Shown one piece after another: positions 1-8,521 of a stretch of DNA of 64,000 nucleotides (its first letter is position 1; each line of letters begins with the position of its first letter). The notes under the pieces were generated by a model. That model was not told the origin of the DNA. It searched no databases and saw only the letters and a list, made by a program, of their open reading frames with translations. Made by a program: the position numbers and the translations under genes. The stretch is from Streptomyces solicavernae. Lineage in GTDB: Bacteria > Actinomycetota > Actinomycetes > Streptomycetales > Streptomycetaceae. Where the stretch lies: positions 1 through 64,000 of the forward strand of contig NZ_JASCIR010000024.1 in NCBI RefSeq assembly GCF_029968095.1, read 5' to 3'.

Positions 1-246
1 GGCCTTGTCGGCGCCCATCGACAGCGCCTTGCGCAGCGCGTCCTTGGCGTCCTCCGGGCCCACCGTCACGACGGTCACCTCGGCATCGTCCGCGGCCTCG
101 GCGATCTGCAGGGCCTGCTCGACCGCGTACTCGTCCAACTCCGACAACAGCCCGTCCACATCGTCGCGGTCGACGGTCAGGTCCTCCGCGAAGCGCCGGT
201 CGCCGGTGGCGTCGGGCACGTACTTCACACTGACAACGATCCTCAT
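1..246 (-). CDS. etfB: Electron transfer flavoprotein beta subunit, N-terminal part (partial, runs off left edge)
   Basis: The reverse strand encodes a protein starting MRIVVSVKYVPDATGDRRFA, the typical EtfB start, and stays open to the window edge (about 82 residues). EtfB with EtfA carries electrons from acyl-CoA dehydrogenases to the membrane quinone pool. It is closely similar to the complete EtfB encoded near 20.5-21.3 kb, so it is a paralogue. I take the ATG at 246; an in-frame ATG at 255 is an alternative. It lies directly downstream of an acyl-CoA dehydrogenase gene on the same strand, a likely electron donor. Its etfA partner, if present, is outside the window. Confidence 0.88.
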   Translation of the reverse strand, partial: MRIVVSVKYVPDATGDRRFAEDLTVDRDDVDGLLSELDEYAVEQALQIAEAADDAEVTVVTVGPEDAKDALRKALSMGADKA

Positions 247-310
247 CGTGATCATCCATCCCTTGTTCTTGAAGTGGCGCGGCCGGTGGACCGCGTCGGC
301 AACCGAGCGG

Positions 311-1471
311 TCAGACCATGGCGTTCACGCCGGTGAGGTCGCGGCCGATGATGAGCTTCTGGACCTGGCTGGTGCCTTCGTAGAGAGTCAGGACACGGGC
401 GTCGCGCAGGTACTTGCCGACCGGGTACTCGTCGATGAACCCGTAACCGCCGAAGACCTGAAGGCAGTTGTTGCTGACCCGCACGGCCGTCTCGCTCGCG
501 TGGTACTTCGCCACCGAGGCGTCGGTCGCGTACTCCTTCGGCGTGGCACCCGCGTCGGCCATCCGCGCGACCTGGTGGGTCAGCAGGCGGGACGCCTGGA
601 CGTCCACGGCCGAGTCCGCGATCAGTTCCTGCACGAGCTGGAAGGAAGCGATCGGCTTGCCGAACTGAGTCCGCTCAGTGGCATACCGCACCGCGGCGTC
701 CAGTGCCGCCTGGCCCACGCCGACCGCACCCGCGGCGACGGAGATCCGTCCCCGCGAGAGGGCGCCGAGGGCGATGCCCAGGCCCTTGCCGACCTCGCCG
801 AGACGGGCGGAGTCCGGCACCCGCACCGCGTCGTAGGCGAGTTCGGCGGTGGCCTGACCGCGCAGGCCGAGCTTGCCGTGGATCTCGGTGGCGGTGAAGC
901 CGGGGGTGTCGGTGGGTACGAGGAAGGCGGTGATGCCCTGGTCGTCGGTGCGGGCGAAGGTGAGGGCGACCTCGGCCACGGTGCCGTTGGTGATGAACAT
1001 CTTGCTGCCGCTGATCAGCCAGTCGGCCCCGTCCCGCGTCGCCCGCGTAGTGAGGGAGCCGGCGTCCGAGCCGGTGCCGGGTTCGGTGAGGGCGAAGCAG
1101 CCCAGCGCCTCGCCGCTGACCAGGCGGGGCAGCCACTCCTCCTTCTGCTCCGAAGTCCCGTAGCCGGCGATGGTCTTGGTGACCAGGCCCAGGGAGACCG
1201 AGACGATGCCGCGGATCGAGGAGTCGCCGCGGCCGAGTTCCTCGGTGGCCAGGACGTAGGAGAGCATGTCCGCCTCCACGCCGCCGTAGCTCTCCGGGAT
1301 CATCAAGCCGAGAAAGCCGAGGTCGCCGAGACGCTTCACGATGGCCGGGTCGACACGCTCGTCGCGGTCCCAGTCCCGGGTGTGCGGCACGATCTCGGCG
1401 TCGACGAACTCCGCGGCCATGGTGCGGATGTCGCGCTGTGTCTCGGTCAGACCGAAGTCCCGTGCATACAT
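311..1471 (-). CDS. Acyl-CoA dehydrogenase
   Basis: A 386-residue FAD-dependent acyl-CoA dehydrogenase that would introduce the alpha-beta double bond into a CoA thioester and pass electrons to ETF. The family pattern is clear: N-terminal helical domain, the FALTEPGTGSDAG flavin/substrate loop near residue 130, and the C-terminal GGYGFIDEYP and LYEGTSQVQK motifs. The Glu of YEGTSQ is the catalytic base in short and medium chain members. The ATG at 1471 has an AGGAGAG ribosome site 7-8 bases upstream; longer starts lack family similarity. It sits between the 3-hydroxyacyl-CoA dehydrogenase gene (45 bases upstream) and partial etfB, so these are probably co-transcribed. The chain or ring specificity cannot be read from sequence. 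Confidence 0.93.
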   Translation of the reverse strand: MYARDFGLTETQRDIRTMAAEFVDAEIVPHTRDWDRDERVDPAIVKRLGDLGFLGLMIPESYGGVEADMLSYVLATEELGRGDSSIRGIVSVSLGLVTKTIAGYGTSEQKEEWLPRLVSGEALGCFALTEPGTGSDAGSLTTRATRDGADWLISGSKMFITNGTVAEVALTFARTDDQGITAFLVPTDTPGFTATEIHGKLGLRGQATAELAYDAVRVPDSARLGEVGKGLGIALGALSRGRISVAAGAVGVGQAALDAAVRYATERTQFGKPIASFQLVQELIADSAVDVQASRLLTHQVARMADAGATPKEYATDASVAKYHASETAVRVSNNCLQVFGGYGFIDEYPVGKYLRDARVLTLYEGTSQVQKLIIGRDLTGVNAMV

Positions 1472-1515
1472 GGCTCTGCTCTCCTGGTGGTATCGGGCGG
1501 TGGGCTTGCGGTGGT

Positions 1516-3054
1516 TCAGCTGTGGATGTGCGAGGGGCCGGTGCCCGGCTCCGTGAGGGGGAGGCCGAGCTGTGCGCGTTCGGTGACCCAACGGGACGCC
1601 CGGTGGCGGGGGTCGCCGGTGGTCCGGTGAAGCGCCTGGTGCAGGGCGAGCAGGCGCTGCGCCCCGATGTGCTCGCCCCAGGCCAGCGGGCCGCGTGGGT
1701 AGCCGAGTCCGGCCGTGACGGCGACGTCGATGTCGTGGGGTGTGGCGATGGAGCGCTCGGCGATGGACGCGGCCACCGAGACGACGGAGGCGAGCAGCCG
1801 CTGGGCGACCGAGCCGGCCGAGTCGCGGACGACCGTGACGCGACGGGGTTCGGCCTGGCCGGAGGCGCGTGCCAGGACCGCCCGTGCGTCGCGTGCCGCG
1901 GTCGGGTCCGAGGCGGGTGTGACGGCCAGTACGCGTCGGGGGGTGTCCAGGGACAGGGGGTCGACGCCCAGGGTGCGGTCGGCGGGAAGTTGAGCGTCGT
2001 GGACCGCGGCAGCCACCGTCGTACCCCAGGTCGGCACCAGGACCAGCGCCCGGCCGGACCCGCCCGGTCCACCGTCGAGGACGGCTCCTGAACGGGCCAG
2101 GGCCTGGCGCAGGGCGTCGGCGTCGGGGCCGTGGCCGGGCACGTGGACCGGGCGGTCCGCGTCACCGGTTGCCGGGGCCTCTTCGGCCGGGGCGCCGGCG
2201 GCGTCGGGCCCGTAGGAGTAGAAGCCGCGTCCGGTCTTGCGGCCGTGCAGTCCGGCGGCGACCCGGTTGGGCGTGAGGTAGGACGGGCGCAGGCGTTCGG
2301 AGTGCCGGAAGCCCTGCCAGATGGAGTCGATGACGGCGGCCGTGACGTCCAGGCCGGTGAGGTCCATCAGCTCGAAGGGCCCCATGCGCAGCCCCAGTAC
2401 GTCACGGGCGATGCGGTCGATGCCCGCGGTGTCGCAGACCGACTCTTCGAGAAGGGCCAGGGCCTCGGTGACCAGTCCGCGGCCCGCGTGGTTGACCAGG
2501 AACCCGGGGGTGTCCGCCACGGTGACGGCCGCATGGCCGGTCGCCCGGACCAGCCTGACGAGAGCGGCCGGTATCTCGGGTCGGGTCAGCGCCCCCGGCA
2601 CGACCTCGACGATCTTCATCAGCGGTACGGGGTTGAAGAAGTGCAGGCCGACCAGTCGCGAGGGGTCGGTGAGGTGCGCCGCGATCTGCGTGACCGACAG
2701 CGATGAGGTGTTGGTGGCGAGGACCGTGCGCGCGGGCAGGACGCGTTCGAGCTCGCGGAAGAGTTCGCTCTTGGTGACGAGATCCTCCCGGATCGCCTCG
2801 ATGACCAGGTCCACCTCCTCGCCCGGCTCCGCCGGGGACGACAGCGGGACCAGCCGGCGGGTGGCGGCCGCGGCGTCAGCGGCGGTGATCCGCTGCTTGC
2901 GTACGGCCCGTTCGAGCATGTCGCCGACGAAGCCGATCGCTTCCGGCACGGACTCCTTGCGGGCATCGCAGAGTTCGACGGTGTGGCCGGCGACGGCGGC
3001 CCACTGGGCGATGCCGCGGCCCATCACTCCGGCTCCGACAATCCTGATTCGCAA
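1516..3054 (-). CDS. 3-hydroxyacyl-CoA dehydrogenase (FadB/PaaH type)
   Basis: A 512-residue NAD-dependent enzyme that oxidises 3-hydroxyacyl-CoA to 3-ketoacyl-CoA. Residues 5-12 form the Rossmann loop GAGVMGRG; TNTSSL and GLHFFNPVPLMKIVEV are the catalytic-domain signatures, with the catalytic His in HFFNP. A dimerisation domain with NRVAAGLHGRKTGRGFY follows. After a variable Ala-rich segment there is a second C-terminal 3HCDH domain near residues 415-495, an arrangement seen in PaaH/PaaC-type proteins of about 500 residues. The start is TTG at 3054, chosen because GAGGAAG lies 6 bases upstream. It follows the CoA-transferase genes on the same strand. Confidence 0.92.
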   Translation of the reverse strand: MRIRIVGAGVMGRGIAQWAAVAGHTVELCDARKESVPEAIGFVGDMLERAVRKQRITAADAAAATRRLVPLSSPAEPGEEVDLVIEAIREDLVTKSELFRELERVLPARTVLATNTSSLSVTQIAAHLTDPSRLVGLHFFNPVPLMKIVEVVPGALTRPEIPAALVRLVRATGHAAVTVADTPGFLVNHAGRGLVTEALALLEESVCDTAGIDRIARDVLGLRMGPFELMDLTGLDVTAAVIDSIWQGFRHSERLRPSYLTPNRVAAGLHGRKTGRGFYSYGPDAAGAPAEEAPATGDADRPVHVPGHGPDADALRQALARSGAVLDGGPGGSGRALVLVPTWGTTVAAAVHDAQLPADRTLGVDPLSLDTPRRVLAVTPASDPTAARDARAVLARASGQAEPRRVTVVRDSAGSVAQRLLASVVSVAASIAERSIATPHDIDVAVTAGLGYPRGPLAWGEHIGAQRLLALHQALHRTTGDPRHRASRWVTERAQLGLPLTEPGTGPSHIHS

Positions 3055-3113
3055 CGTACTTCCTCGTTTCTCCAGCGCAGAAAGACGCGTCTCTCGCGCG
3101 GGTGGACGCGTCT

Positions 3114-3878
3114 CTAGCGCAGGTAGACGCGGTGGGGGTCGATGTGTTCGCGCAGCAGGCGCAGTTCGGCCGCGGTGGGCGGCTCGACGGTGCCGACGCG
3201 GTCTGCCGCCTTGAGGTCCCAGCCGGTGGCAGCGCGCACCTCGTCGACCGTGACTCCCGGGTGGACCGCGGCGAGCTGCAGTTCCTCACCGGCACCGGCT
3301 CGGGCGAGGACGCCCAGATCGGTGATGACCCGGGTGACACCCGCTCCGAGTGGGCGGACTCCCTCCGCCAGGGCGCGGTCCGGTCCGGGCGAGGTGCAGA
3401 AGTCGAGTTGCTCGGTGAAGGACCGGGGTGTGTGGCGGCGCATCACCACGAAGACCTCCCGGGCGTTGGCCATGACCTCCAGGGCTCCGCCGGAGCCGGG
3501 CAGGCGCACATCAGGCCGGTGCCAGTCGCCGATGGCCGAGGAGTTGAGGTTTCCCCACTTGTCGATCTGGGCGGCGCCCAGGAAGCCGACGTCGATGTGG
3601 CCGCCCTGCAGGACGTACCCGAAGAGCGAAGCCATCGGCAGGACGGCCTCGGCGCCGGTGATGAGCACGGAGTCGGCGATCGTCTCGGGCAGGTGCGAGG
3701 GGTGGGCGCCGCACACGCCCGATTCGTAGACGATCTCAAGGTCCGGCGCCACGGTGAGGTGGGCGAGGGAGGCGGCCAGGGTGGGCAGGCCGATTCCGGC
3801 GAAGACCGTGTGCCGTCCGGCCAGTTCGCGTGCGGCGACGGCGGCGAGGAGTTCGGAGGATGTCATGGTGAGGTTCAC
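3114..3878 (-). CDS. CoA-transferase family I, beta subunit (glutaconate CoA-transferase/IpdB-like)
   Basis: A 254-residue beta subunit of a heteromeric CoA-transferase. The motif IVYESGVCGAHP near residue 50 keeps the Glu that in glutaconate CoA-transferase forms the glutamyl-CoA thioester. GGHIDVGFLGAAQIDKWGNLNSS is the family core. I choose the GTG at 3878 because it overlaps the alpha-subunit stop as GTGA, a translational coupling signal; an ATG at 3866 is possible. IpdB, the cholesterol ring-opening hydrolase subunit, belongs to the same fold but as I recall lacks the catalytic Glu, so a true CoA transfer reaction is more likely here. The natural CoA acceptor is unknown. Confidence 0.85.
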   Translation of the reverse strand: MNLTMTSSELLAAVAARELAGRHTVFAGIGLPTLAASLAHLTVAPDLEIVYESGVCGAHPSHLPETIADSVLITGAEAVLPMASLFGYVLQGGHIDVGFLGAAQIDKWGNLNSSAIGDWHRPDVRLPGSGGALEVMANAREVFVVMRRHTPRSFTEQLDFCTSPGPDRALAEGVRPLGAGVTRVITDLGVLARAGAGEELQLAAVHPGVTVDEVRAATGWDLKAADRVGTVEPPTAAELRLLREHIDPHRVYLR

Positions 3879-4867
3879 AGCCGCCGCCCGTAGTTCACCG
3901 GAACGCTCAGGGCCTCGCCCACGGCCAGCTCCGACCGGCGCTGCTCGCCGAGCCTGGCGACGTACTCGGCGTGGTCGCGCGTTCCGTGGACCCATTCGTC
4001 GAGCCATGCCTGGAGGCGGGCGGGGTCCTTGCTGATGTGGGACCAGGCCCGGTAGAAGGCGTTGTCGCGGTCGTAGTAGCCCTGCGCGAAGGACGGGTGG
4101 GCCCCTCGGGGGCAGACGACGACCGCGTCCACGGCGTGTGCGGGGACGAGGGTGCGGTTGGGATCGGAGCGGACCACGTCGTCGTCGACCAGTTCCTCGA
4201 CGACGACCACGGCGGTGCGGGCCGCGTAGACGGCCTCCGCCTGGACGCCCGTGAGCCCCCAGACCTGGGTGTTGCCCCGGCGATCCGCGCGCTGGGCGTG
4301 GACGATGGTCACGTCCGGGTTGACGGGCGGTACGACGTACACCTGCTCGGGCCGCCCATCGGGCCCCGGATACGGCGAAGTGACCTTCCGCAGCGCCGGG
4401 TTGACCGCCGGCAGGTCGCTTCCCGCGTACGAGCGCAGGGGGTAGAAGGGCAGCCGCTGAGCGCCCGCGAGATAGCGGCAGAGCATGCCGTGGTGGCTGT
4501 ACTCCTCGAAGGTGAGGGGCTCCGGGTCCGCTCGCTCGATCCTTCGGCGCAGTTCGCCGAGCGAGCCCGCGGAGGAGTTGCCGACGAAGGAGGAGACCAG
4601 CTTCGCCACGCAGCCCGCGGCGAGCATCTGGTCGACCACGATGTCCGCCGTCATCCGCACGACGGTCAGGCCGCGGCGGCCCTGCCGGATGATCTCGTGC
4701 CCGGCCGCGGTGGGGATCAGATGGGTGAAGCCTTCCAGCGCGACGGTGTCGCCGTCGCGGACGAAGGAGGCGACGGCCTCCCGCATCGACATGGTCTTGT
4801 CCCGGTTCGAGCGGGCGGGCGCGGGCCTGGGCTCCGCGATCGGAGCGGGTGGGTCGTCCGGTCCCAT
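3875..4867 (-). CDS. CoA-transferase family I, alpha subunit (glutaconate CoA-transferase/IpdA-like)
   Basis: A 330-residue alpha subunit partner of the overlapping beta subunit. The N-terminal region has DKTMSMREAV and GDTVALEGFTHLIPTAA, the usual family start, followed by SSFVGNSSAGS and HAQRADRRGNTQVWG. The ATG at 4867 has GGAGGTG eight bases upstream. The first 25 residues are Pro/Ala-rich and precede the conserved domain. The gene leads a minus-strand run (alpha, beta, hydroxyacyl-CoA dehydrogenase, acyl-CoA dehydrogenase, etfB) and is divergent from a LysR gene, which makes it the probable LysR target. Its likely role is activation of a carboxylic acid or of a ring-cleavage product to its CoA ester. 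Confidence 0.85.
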   Translation of the reverse strand: MGPDDPPAPIAEPRPAPARSNRDKTMSMREAVASFVRDGDTVALEGFTHLIPTAAGHEIIRQGRRGLTVVRMTADIVVDQMLAAGCVAKLVSSFVGNSSAGSLGELRRRIERADPEPLTFEEYSHHGMLCRYLAGAQRLPFYPLRSYAGSDLPAVNPALRKVTSPYPGPDGRPEQVYVVPPVNPDVTIVHAQRADRRGNTQVWGLTGVQAEAVYAARTAVVVVEELVDDDVVRSDPNRTLVPAHAVDAVVVCPRGAHPSFAQGYYDRDNAFYRAWSHISKDPARLQAWLDEWVHGTRDHAEYVARLGEQRRSELAVGEALSVPVNYGRRL

Positions 4868-5011
4868 GGTGCTGCACCTCCGACGGTGTGCGAACAGGTG
4901 GGTATCACCGTCCCAGCAGTCATTGATTCATGTCCAATATGAAATTAGGCTCGAATAAATACGCCGCATTGATTAATCGAGCCCGGGTGGCGCCCGGGGA
5001 AGGGGAGCGTC
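4868..5011. promoter_or_regulatory. Divergent promoter region between CoA-transferase operon and LysR gene
   Basis: This 144-base intergenic stretch has a striking AT-rich core (about 4921-4980) in a 70% GC setting. It holds an inverted repeat TTCAT-N7-ATGAA at 4927-4943 and the perfect palindrome GATTAATC at 4971-4978. LysR regulators typically bind interrupted palindromes of about 15 bp between their own gene and a divergent target, so these are candidate sites. That the LysR protein binds here is inference. Confidence 0.5.
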
Positions 5012-5902
5012 ATGGAACTCCGGCACCTCCACGCCTTTCTCGCCGTGGCCGAGGAGCTGCACTTCGGCCGGGCGGCCAAGCGGCTGCAGATGGCACAGCC
5101 GCCGGTCAGCCAGCAGATCCGTCAGCTGGAGAAGGAGCTGGGGGTCCAGCTCTTCGAGCGCAACACCCGGTCGGTCCGGCTCACCAGCGCCGGCGAGTCC
5201 TTCCTGGACCCGGTACGCGCCGTCCTGGACGGCATCGACGTGGCCGTCCACGCGGCGAAGGCGGCCGGGCAGGGCGAGTACGGGCGCGTCACCGTGGGCT
5301 TCGCCGGGGCTTCCAGCCACGAGACGCTCCCGCTGCTGACCCGGGCGGTAGCGGCCGCGCACCCCGGCATCGAGCTGGTCCTGAAGGGACAGACCTACGC
5401 CGATGTCGCACTCAGCCGGGTCGCCGAGGGCTCCCTCGATCTGGGTTTCGTACGACTGCCGGTGACGCAGCCGGGGGTGGAGGCCCGGGTGATCGACGAG
5501 GAGGAACTCATCTGCGCGCTGCCGTCGGACCACCGGCTTGCCGGGCGCAGCCGGATTCCGGTCGCCGCGCTCGCCGAGGAGCGCTTCGTCAGCTTCCCCG
5601 CGGGCGCCGGGTCCTCCCTCCGGGACGCCATGGTCAAGGCCTGCGAGGAGGCGGGCTTCACTCCGCGCGTGCTGCAGGAGGCACCCGACTCCCACACCAT
5701 CCTGGCGCTCGTGGCCGCCGGCGTCGGAGTGACGCTCACCCTCACCTCCTGCCAGCACATCCAGCAGACCGGCCTGGTCTACCGCCCGCTGGCTGGCCCC
5801 GCCGTGCGGCTCCAGGCGGCCCTGGCCTGGCGTAAGGACAACCCCTCGGCCGCGTTGCGGACCGTTCTGGACGTCGCCCGGACGGCGCTGCCTACGCCAT
5901 GA
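5012..5902 (+). CDS. LysR-family transcriptional regulator
   Basis: A 296-residue LysR regulator. Residues 1-60 form the winged HTH (MELRHLHAFLAVAEELHFGRAA, then PPVSQQIRQLEKELGVQLFERN), followed by a two-lobed effector-binding domain containing GSLDLGFVRLP. The ATG at 5012 follows GGGAAGGGGAG by about 3 bases. It is divergent from the CoA-transferase operon across an AT-rich region with inverted repeats, the classical arrangement for a LysR activator sensing a pathway intermediate. BenM/CatM-like regulators of aromatic catabolism share this general form, but the effector is not predictable. Confidence 0.93.
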   Translation: MELRHLHAFLAVAEELHFGRAAKRLQMAQPPVSQQIRQLEKELGVQLFERNTRSVRLTSAGESFLDPVRAVLDGIDVAVHAAKAAGQGEYGRVTVGFAGASSHETLPLLTRAVAAAHPGIELVLKGQTYADVALSRVAEGSLDLGFVRLPVTQPGVEARVIDEEELICALPSDHRLAGRSRIPVAALAEERFVSFPAGAGSSLRDAMVKACEEAGFTPRVLQEAPDSHTILALVAAGVGVTLTLTSCQHIQQTGLVYRPLAGPAVRLQAALAWRKDNPSAALRTVLDVARTALPTP

Positions 5903-6064
5903 GGCGTCCGCCTTCGATTGAGAAGGTGTCAGTCTCAGTGGGGTCGTAATTGCGTATTGGACCTTCTTAGTGACCGGCTGCGAGGGTCGGGGAGTACTCA
6001 GCCTGTCCGGTCACGAGCCGTGACACGGCAGAGCAACTACCCACACGAGAAGGCACACGCCACG

Positions 6065-6523
6065 ATGACACTGACTGTCCATGGCATACCCGAGATCACT
6101 CAGCTGGCAGGGCGCGACCTCGGCCACTCCCGCTGGCGAACCGTGAGCCAAGAACTCATCGACACCTTCGCCGACGTCTCGGGCGACCACCAGTGGATCC
6201 ACACCGACGTCACCCGAGCCGCCGACGGCCCCTACGGCGGGACGATCGCGCACGGCTACATGGTGCTGAGCTGGGGCATCCCCATGTTCGCGGAACTCCT
6301 GCAGGTGACGGGGGTCGGCATGGCGCTCAACTACGGCGTCAACAAGGTCCGTTTCCCGGCGCCGGTCCCGGTGGGCAGCCGGGTGCGTCTGCACGCGTCG
6401 ATCGTCGACGTCCAGCCGGTGAGCCGCGGCGGAGTGCAGATGACCCGGTCCTTCACCTTCAAGCTCGACGGGTCCGCCAAGCCTGCGTGCGTGGCCGAGT
6501 CGCTGACCCACTTCTATCCCTGA
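6065..6523 (+). CDS. MaoC-like hot-dog fold hydratase
   Basis: A 152-residue single hot-dog protein of the MaoC/(R)-enoyl-CoA hydratase family. The signature is FADVSGDHQWIHTDVTRA near residues 35-52; Asp and His of the DxxGDxxxxH pattern are the hydratase catalytic dyad. HGYMVLSWGIPMF and NYGVNKVRFPAPVPVGSRVR are also typical. Such enzymes hydrate trans-2-enoyl-CoA, fitting the surrounding beta-oxidation genes. The ATG at 6065 begins the conserved region; GAGAAGG lies 12 bases upstream, somewhat far. It stands alone between the LysR and GntR genes on the plus strand. Confidence 0.88.
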   Translation: MTLTVHGIPEITQLAGRDLGHSRWRTVSQELIDTFADVSGDHQWIHTDVTRAADGPYGGTIAHGYMVLSWGIPMFAELLQVTGVGMALNYGVNKVRFPAPVPVGSRVRLHASIVDVQPVSRGGVQMTRSFTFKLDGSAKPACVAESLTHFYP

Positions 6524-6545
6524 GGGGTGCGGTTCCGTCGATCCG

Positions 6546-6597
6546 GTCTGCCGGTCGGTCTGCCGGTCGGTCTGCCGATGCGGGTCTGCCGGTCGGC
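6546..6597. repeat. Short tandem repeat, 12-bp unit (GGTCTGCCGGTC)
   Basis: Just after the MaoC gene the unit GGTCTGCCGGTC recurs head to tail about three times, followed by a diverged copy. It is non-coding and lies in the leader side of the GntR gene. Confidence 0.7.
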
Positions 6598-6744
6598 GGC
6601 CGGCGCGGCCACCGGTAAGATCGGCCCCTGTCGGCATCCCCGCTGACACGGACGTCAAGACTCACACGGAGCCCGGTACCGTATCGTCCGCGCGGCCGGT
6701 GTCGGCGTCGGCCGACGCCACCGAGCGAGGAGGAGGGCCGCGGC

Positions 6745-7521
6745 TTGGCACGCAAGCGAACGCAGGATCTGCCTGACCTGACCGGGCTGCTGGTGCCCCG
6801 TGACCAACGGATGGCGGCGGTGGAGCAGTCGCTGCTCCGGCACCGCTCCAGCACCCAGGTGGCGGTCTCCCTGGCCGAGCAGATTGCCGCCCGACTGGCC
6901 TGTGCCATCGCCTTCGACCTGTTCCACGCCGGACAGCGGCTGCTCGAACAGGACATCTGCCAGACCCTCGGCGTCAGCCGCGCACCGGTCCGTGAAGCAC
7001 TGCGCATCCTTGAGCGGGATCGGCTCATCGAGTTCCAGGCACGGCGGGGCGCGCTCGTCACCGCGCCGACCGTCGAGGAGCTGCGCAATGTCTTCGACGT
7101 CCGGATCGCGTTGTACGGGATCCTCCTCCGGGAGGAGATGCGCCGGAACCCGAAGCGGCTGCTCGCCGTGCTGAACACCCATATGCCCGCAGTCGAGAAG
7201 TCGGCCGCCGAGTCCACCGACGACTACGCGACGGCGACGTTCCTGCTGAACTCGTCGATCGCGGCTTCGGCGAACAACCAGACCCTCTCCGACCTGTTGC
7301 AGTCCGTCTCCCTCCAGACTCTCCGATACGTACGCCTGGGGCTGACGCAGCGCCCGGGAAACATCGCGCGGTCCCTGGAGAGTTGGCACGCCCTGCACGC
7401 CGCGGTGGCAGCGGGTAAGGCCGCCCCGGTGGTGCGCATCGCCGAGGACCGCATCAAGCAGGCTCGCGACGCCGCCCTGGAAGCCCTCGAAGCCCAAGAA
7501 GCCTCCGGAACCGCGAACTGA
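6745..7521 (+). CDS. GntR-family transcriptional regulator (FadR/FCD type)
   Basis: A 258-residue regulator with a winged HTH at about residues 43-105 (AGQRLLEQDICQTLGVSRAP then VREALRILERDRLIEFQARR) and an all-helical FCD effector domain to the end. It starts with TTG at 6745 behind a GAGGAGGAGGG ribosome site; no good ATG exists. It is encoded just upstream of the TauD-type dioxygenase and ABC importer genes. A TTGTCGACA palindrome over the dioxygenase promoter has the symmetry expected for a GntR dimer site, so repression of that operon is the favoured role. The ligand is likely a substrate or CoA ester of the pathway. Confidence 0.92.
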   Translation: MARKRTQDLPDLTGLLVPRDQRMAAVEQSLLRHRSSTQVAVSLAEQIAARLACAIAFDLFHAGQRLLEQDICQTLGVSRAPVREALRILERDRLIEFQARRGALVTAPTVEELRNVFDVRIALYGILLREEMRRNPKRLLAVLNTHMPAVEKSAAESTDDYATATFLLNSSIAASANNQTLSDLLQSVSLQTLRYVRLGLTQRPGNIARSLESWHALHAAVAAGKAAPVVRIAEDRIKQARDAALEALEAQEASGTAN

Positions 7522-7585
7522 CAGGGTCCGCCCCGGCATCGACCACACCCGCCCCGCGACACAACAGGCCCCTGATCCCCCGGGG

Positions 7586-7613
7586 TTGACAGTGATTCGG
7601 CCATCCATATTCT
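7586..7613 (+). promoter_or_regulatory. Candidate sigma-70-type promoter of the dioxygenase/ABC operon
   Basis: TTGACA at 7586-7591 is a perfect -35 hexamer; 16 bases downstream TATTCT at 7608-7613 matches four of six -10 positions. The dioxygenase start is about 64 bases further on, allowing a normal leader. The palindrome at 7609-7626 overlaps the -10 element and presumed start point. Confidence 0.6.
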
Positions 7614-7626
7614 TGTCGACATCAAT
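7609..7626. promoter_or_regulatory. Palindromic operator candidate (ATTCTTGTCGACATCAAT)
   Basis: The core TGTCGACA is a perfect 8-bp palindrome inside an 18-bp AT-flanked site. The site matches 14 of 18 positions of the reverse complement of a site at 14920-14937. Its position over the -10 element suggests repression. GntR-FCD regulators commonly bind T-GT-N-AC-A type palindromes, so the adjacent GntR protein is the best candidate. Confidence 0.55.
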
Positions 7627-7676
7627 CTCTTAATGGGGTTGCGTTCACCCTGACGATGTCGATCGTGGAGGAAGCA

Positions 7677-8471
7677 ATGGCCCTTGAGATCACACCGCTC
7701 ACCGGAGCAATCGGTGCGGCGGTCGAAGGGGTTCGCCTGCGGGAGGGCCTTGACGACGCGACGCTCGCCACCCTCCGGGAGGCATTCCTGCAGTACAGCA
7801 CGCTCGTCTTCCGGGGGCAGGGACTTGAGCCCCCGGCGCACGCGACGTTCGCCCGCCACTGGGGAGAACCGGTGGTGACTGCCATGCTCAACCCGCTCCC
7901 GGATGCTCTGGGGGTCGTCCAGATCACCGACGTCAAGAAGGAGACCACTGCCACCGAGGCCTGGCACTACGACGCGACGTTCGAGGCCGCACCACCGAAG
8001 ATCTCGATCCTCTCCGCCGTCACCATCCCGGTGGGCGGCGACACCCTCTGGTCGAACCAGTACCTCGCCTTCGAACGGCTCTCGCCCGACCTTCGACGCG
8101 TGCTTGAGACCCTGCGTGTGCGCTTCCGCGGCATCCGGCTCGGCCGGATGATGGGCATACCCGAGGAGGAGCAGCCCGAGGCGGTGCATCCCCTCGTCCG
8201 TACGCACCCCGAGACCGGGCGCAAGGCCCTCTACGTCGGCCACCTGGAGAACAGCTGCATCGAGGGCTGGACCAGGGAGGAGAGCGACCCGCTCATGAAC
8301 TTCCTGTACACCCAGTCCGTCACCCCGGACAACGTGTACCGGCACAGCTGGCAGCCCGGCGACCTCGTGATGTGGGACAACCGCTGCACGATGCACTACG
8401 CCGTCCACGACTACGGCGACCAGCCGCGGGCCCTCAACCGGATCACCCTCCACGGCACGGTCCCGGTCTGA
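7677..8471 (+). CDS. TauD/TfdA-family Fe(II)/2-oxoglutarate dioxygenase
   Basis: A 264-residue non-heme iron oxygenase that hydroxylates a substrate with 2-oxoglutarate as co-substrate. The metal ligands are visible as His97 and Asp99 in WHYD and His240 in WDNRCTMH; Arg255 in ALNRITLHG is the expected 2-oxoglutarate carboxylate contact. I choose ATG 7677, which has GGAGGAAG two to three bases upstream, over the earlier in-frame ATG at 7656. It is the first gene of an operon with a SsuBCA-like importer, recalling TauD with TauABC. Taurine or an alkylsulfonate is possible, but the neighbouring CoA genes favour a carboxylic acid or aryloxy substrate (TfdA side of the family). Confidence 0.9.
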   Translation: MALEITPLTGAIGAAVEGVRLREGLDDATLATLREAFLQYSTLVFRGQGLEPPAHATFARHWGEPVVTAMLNPLPDALGVVQITDVKKETTATEAWHYDATFEAAPPKISILSAVTIPVGGDTLWSNQYLAFERLSPDLRRVLETLRVRFRGIRLGRMMGIPEEEQPEAVHPLVRTHPETGRKALYVGHLENSCIEGWTREESDPLMNFLYTQSVTPDNVYRHSWQPGDLVMWDNRCTMHYAVHDYGDQPRALNRITLHGTVPV

Positions 8472-8521
8472 GCGGCCGGGGTCGTGACCGCCATGAGGCG
8501 TTCGTCGAGACGGAGACTGTG

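Noticed and set aside
3114..4867. Assignment of the CoA-transferase pair as IpdAB of cholesterol ring degradation
   Set aside because: The beta subunit keeps the catalytic Glu (IVYESGV) of true CoA-transferases and no other steroid genes are present.
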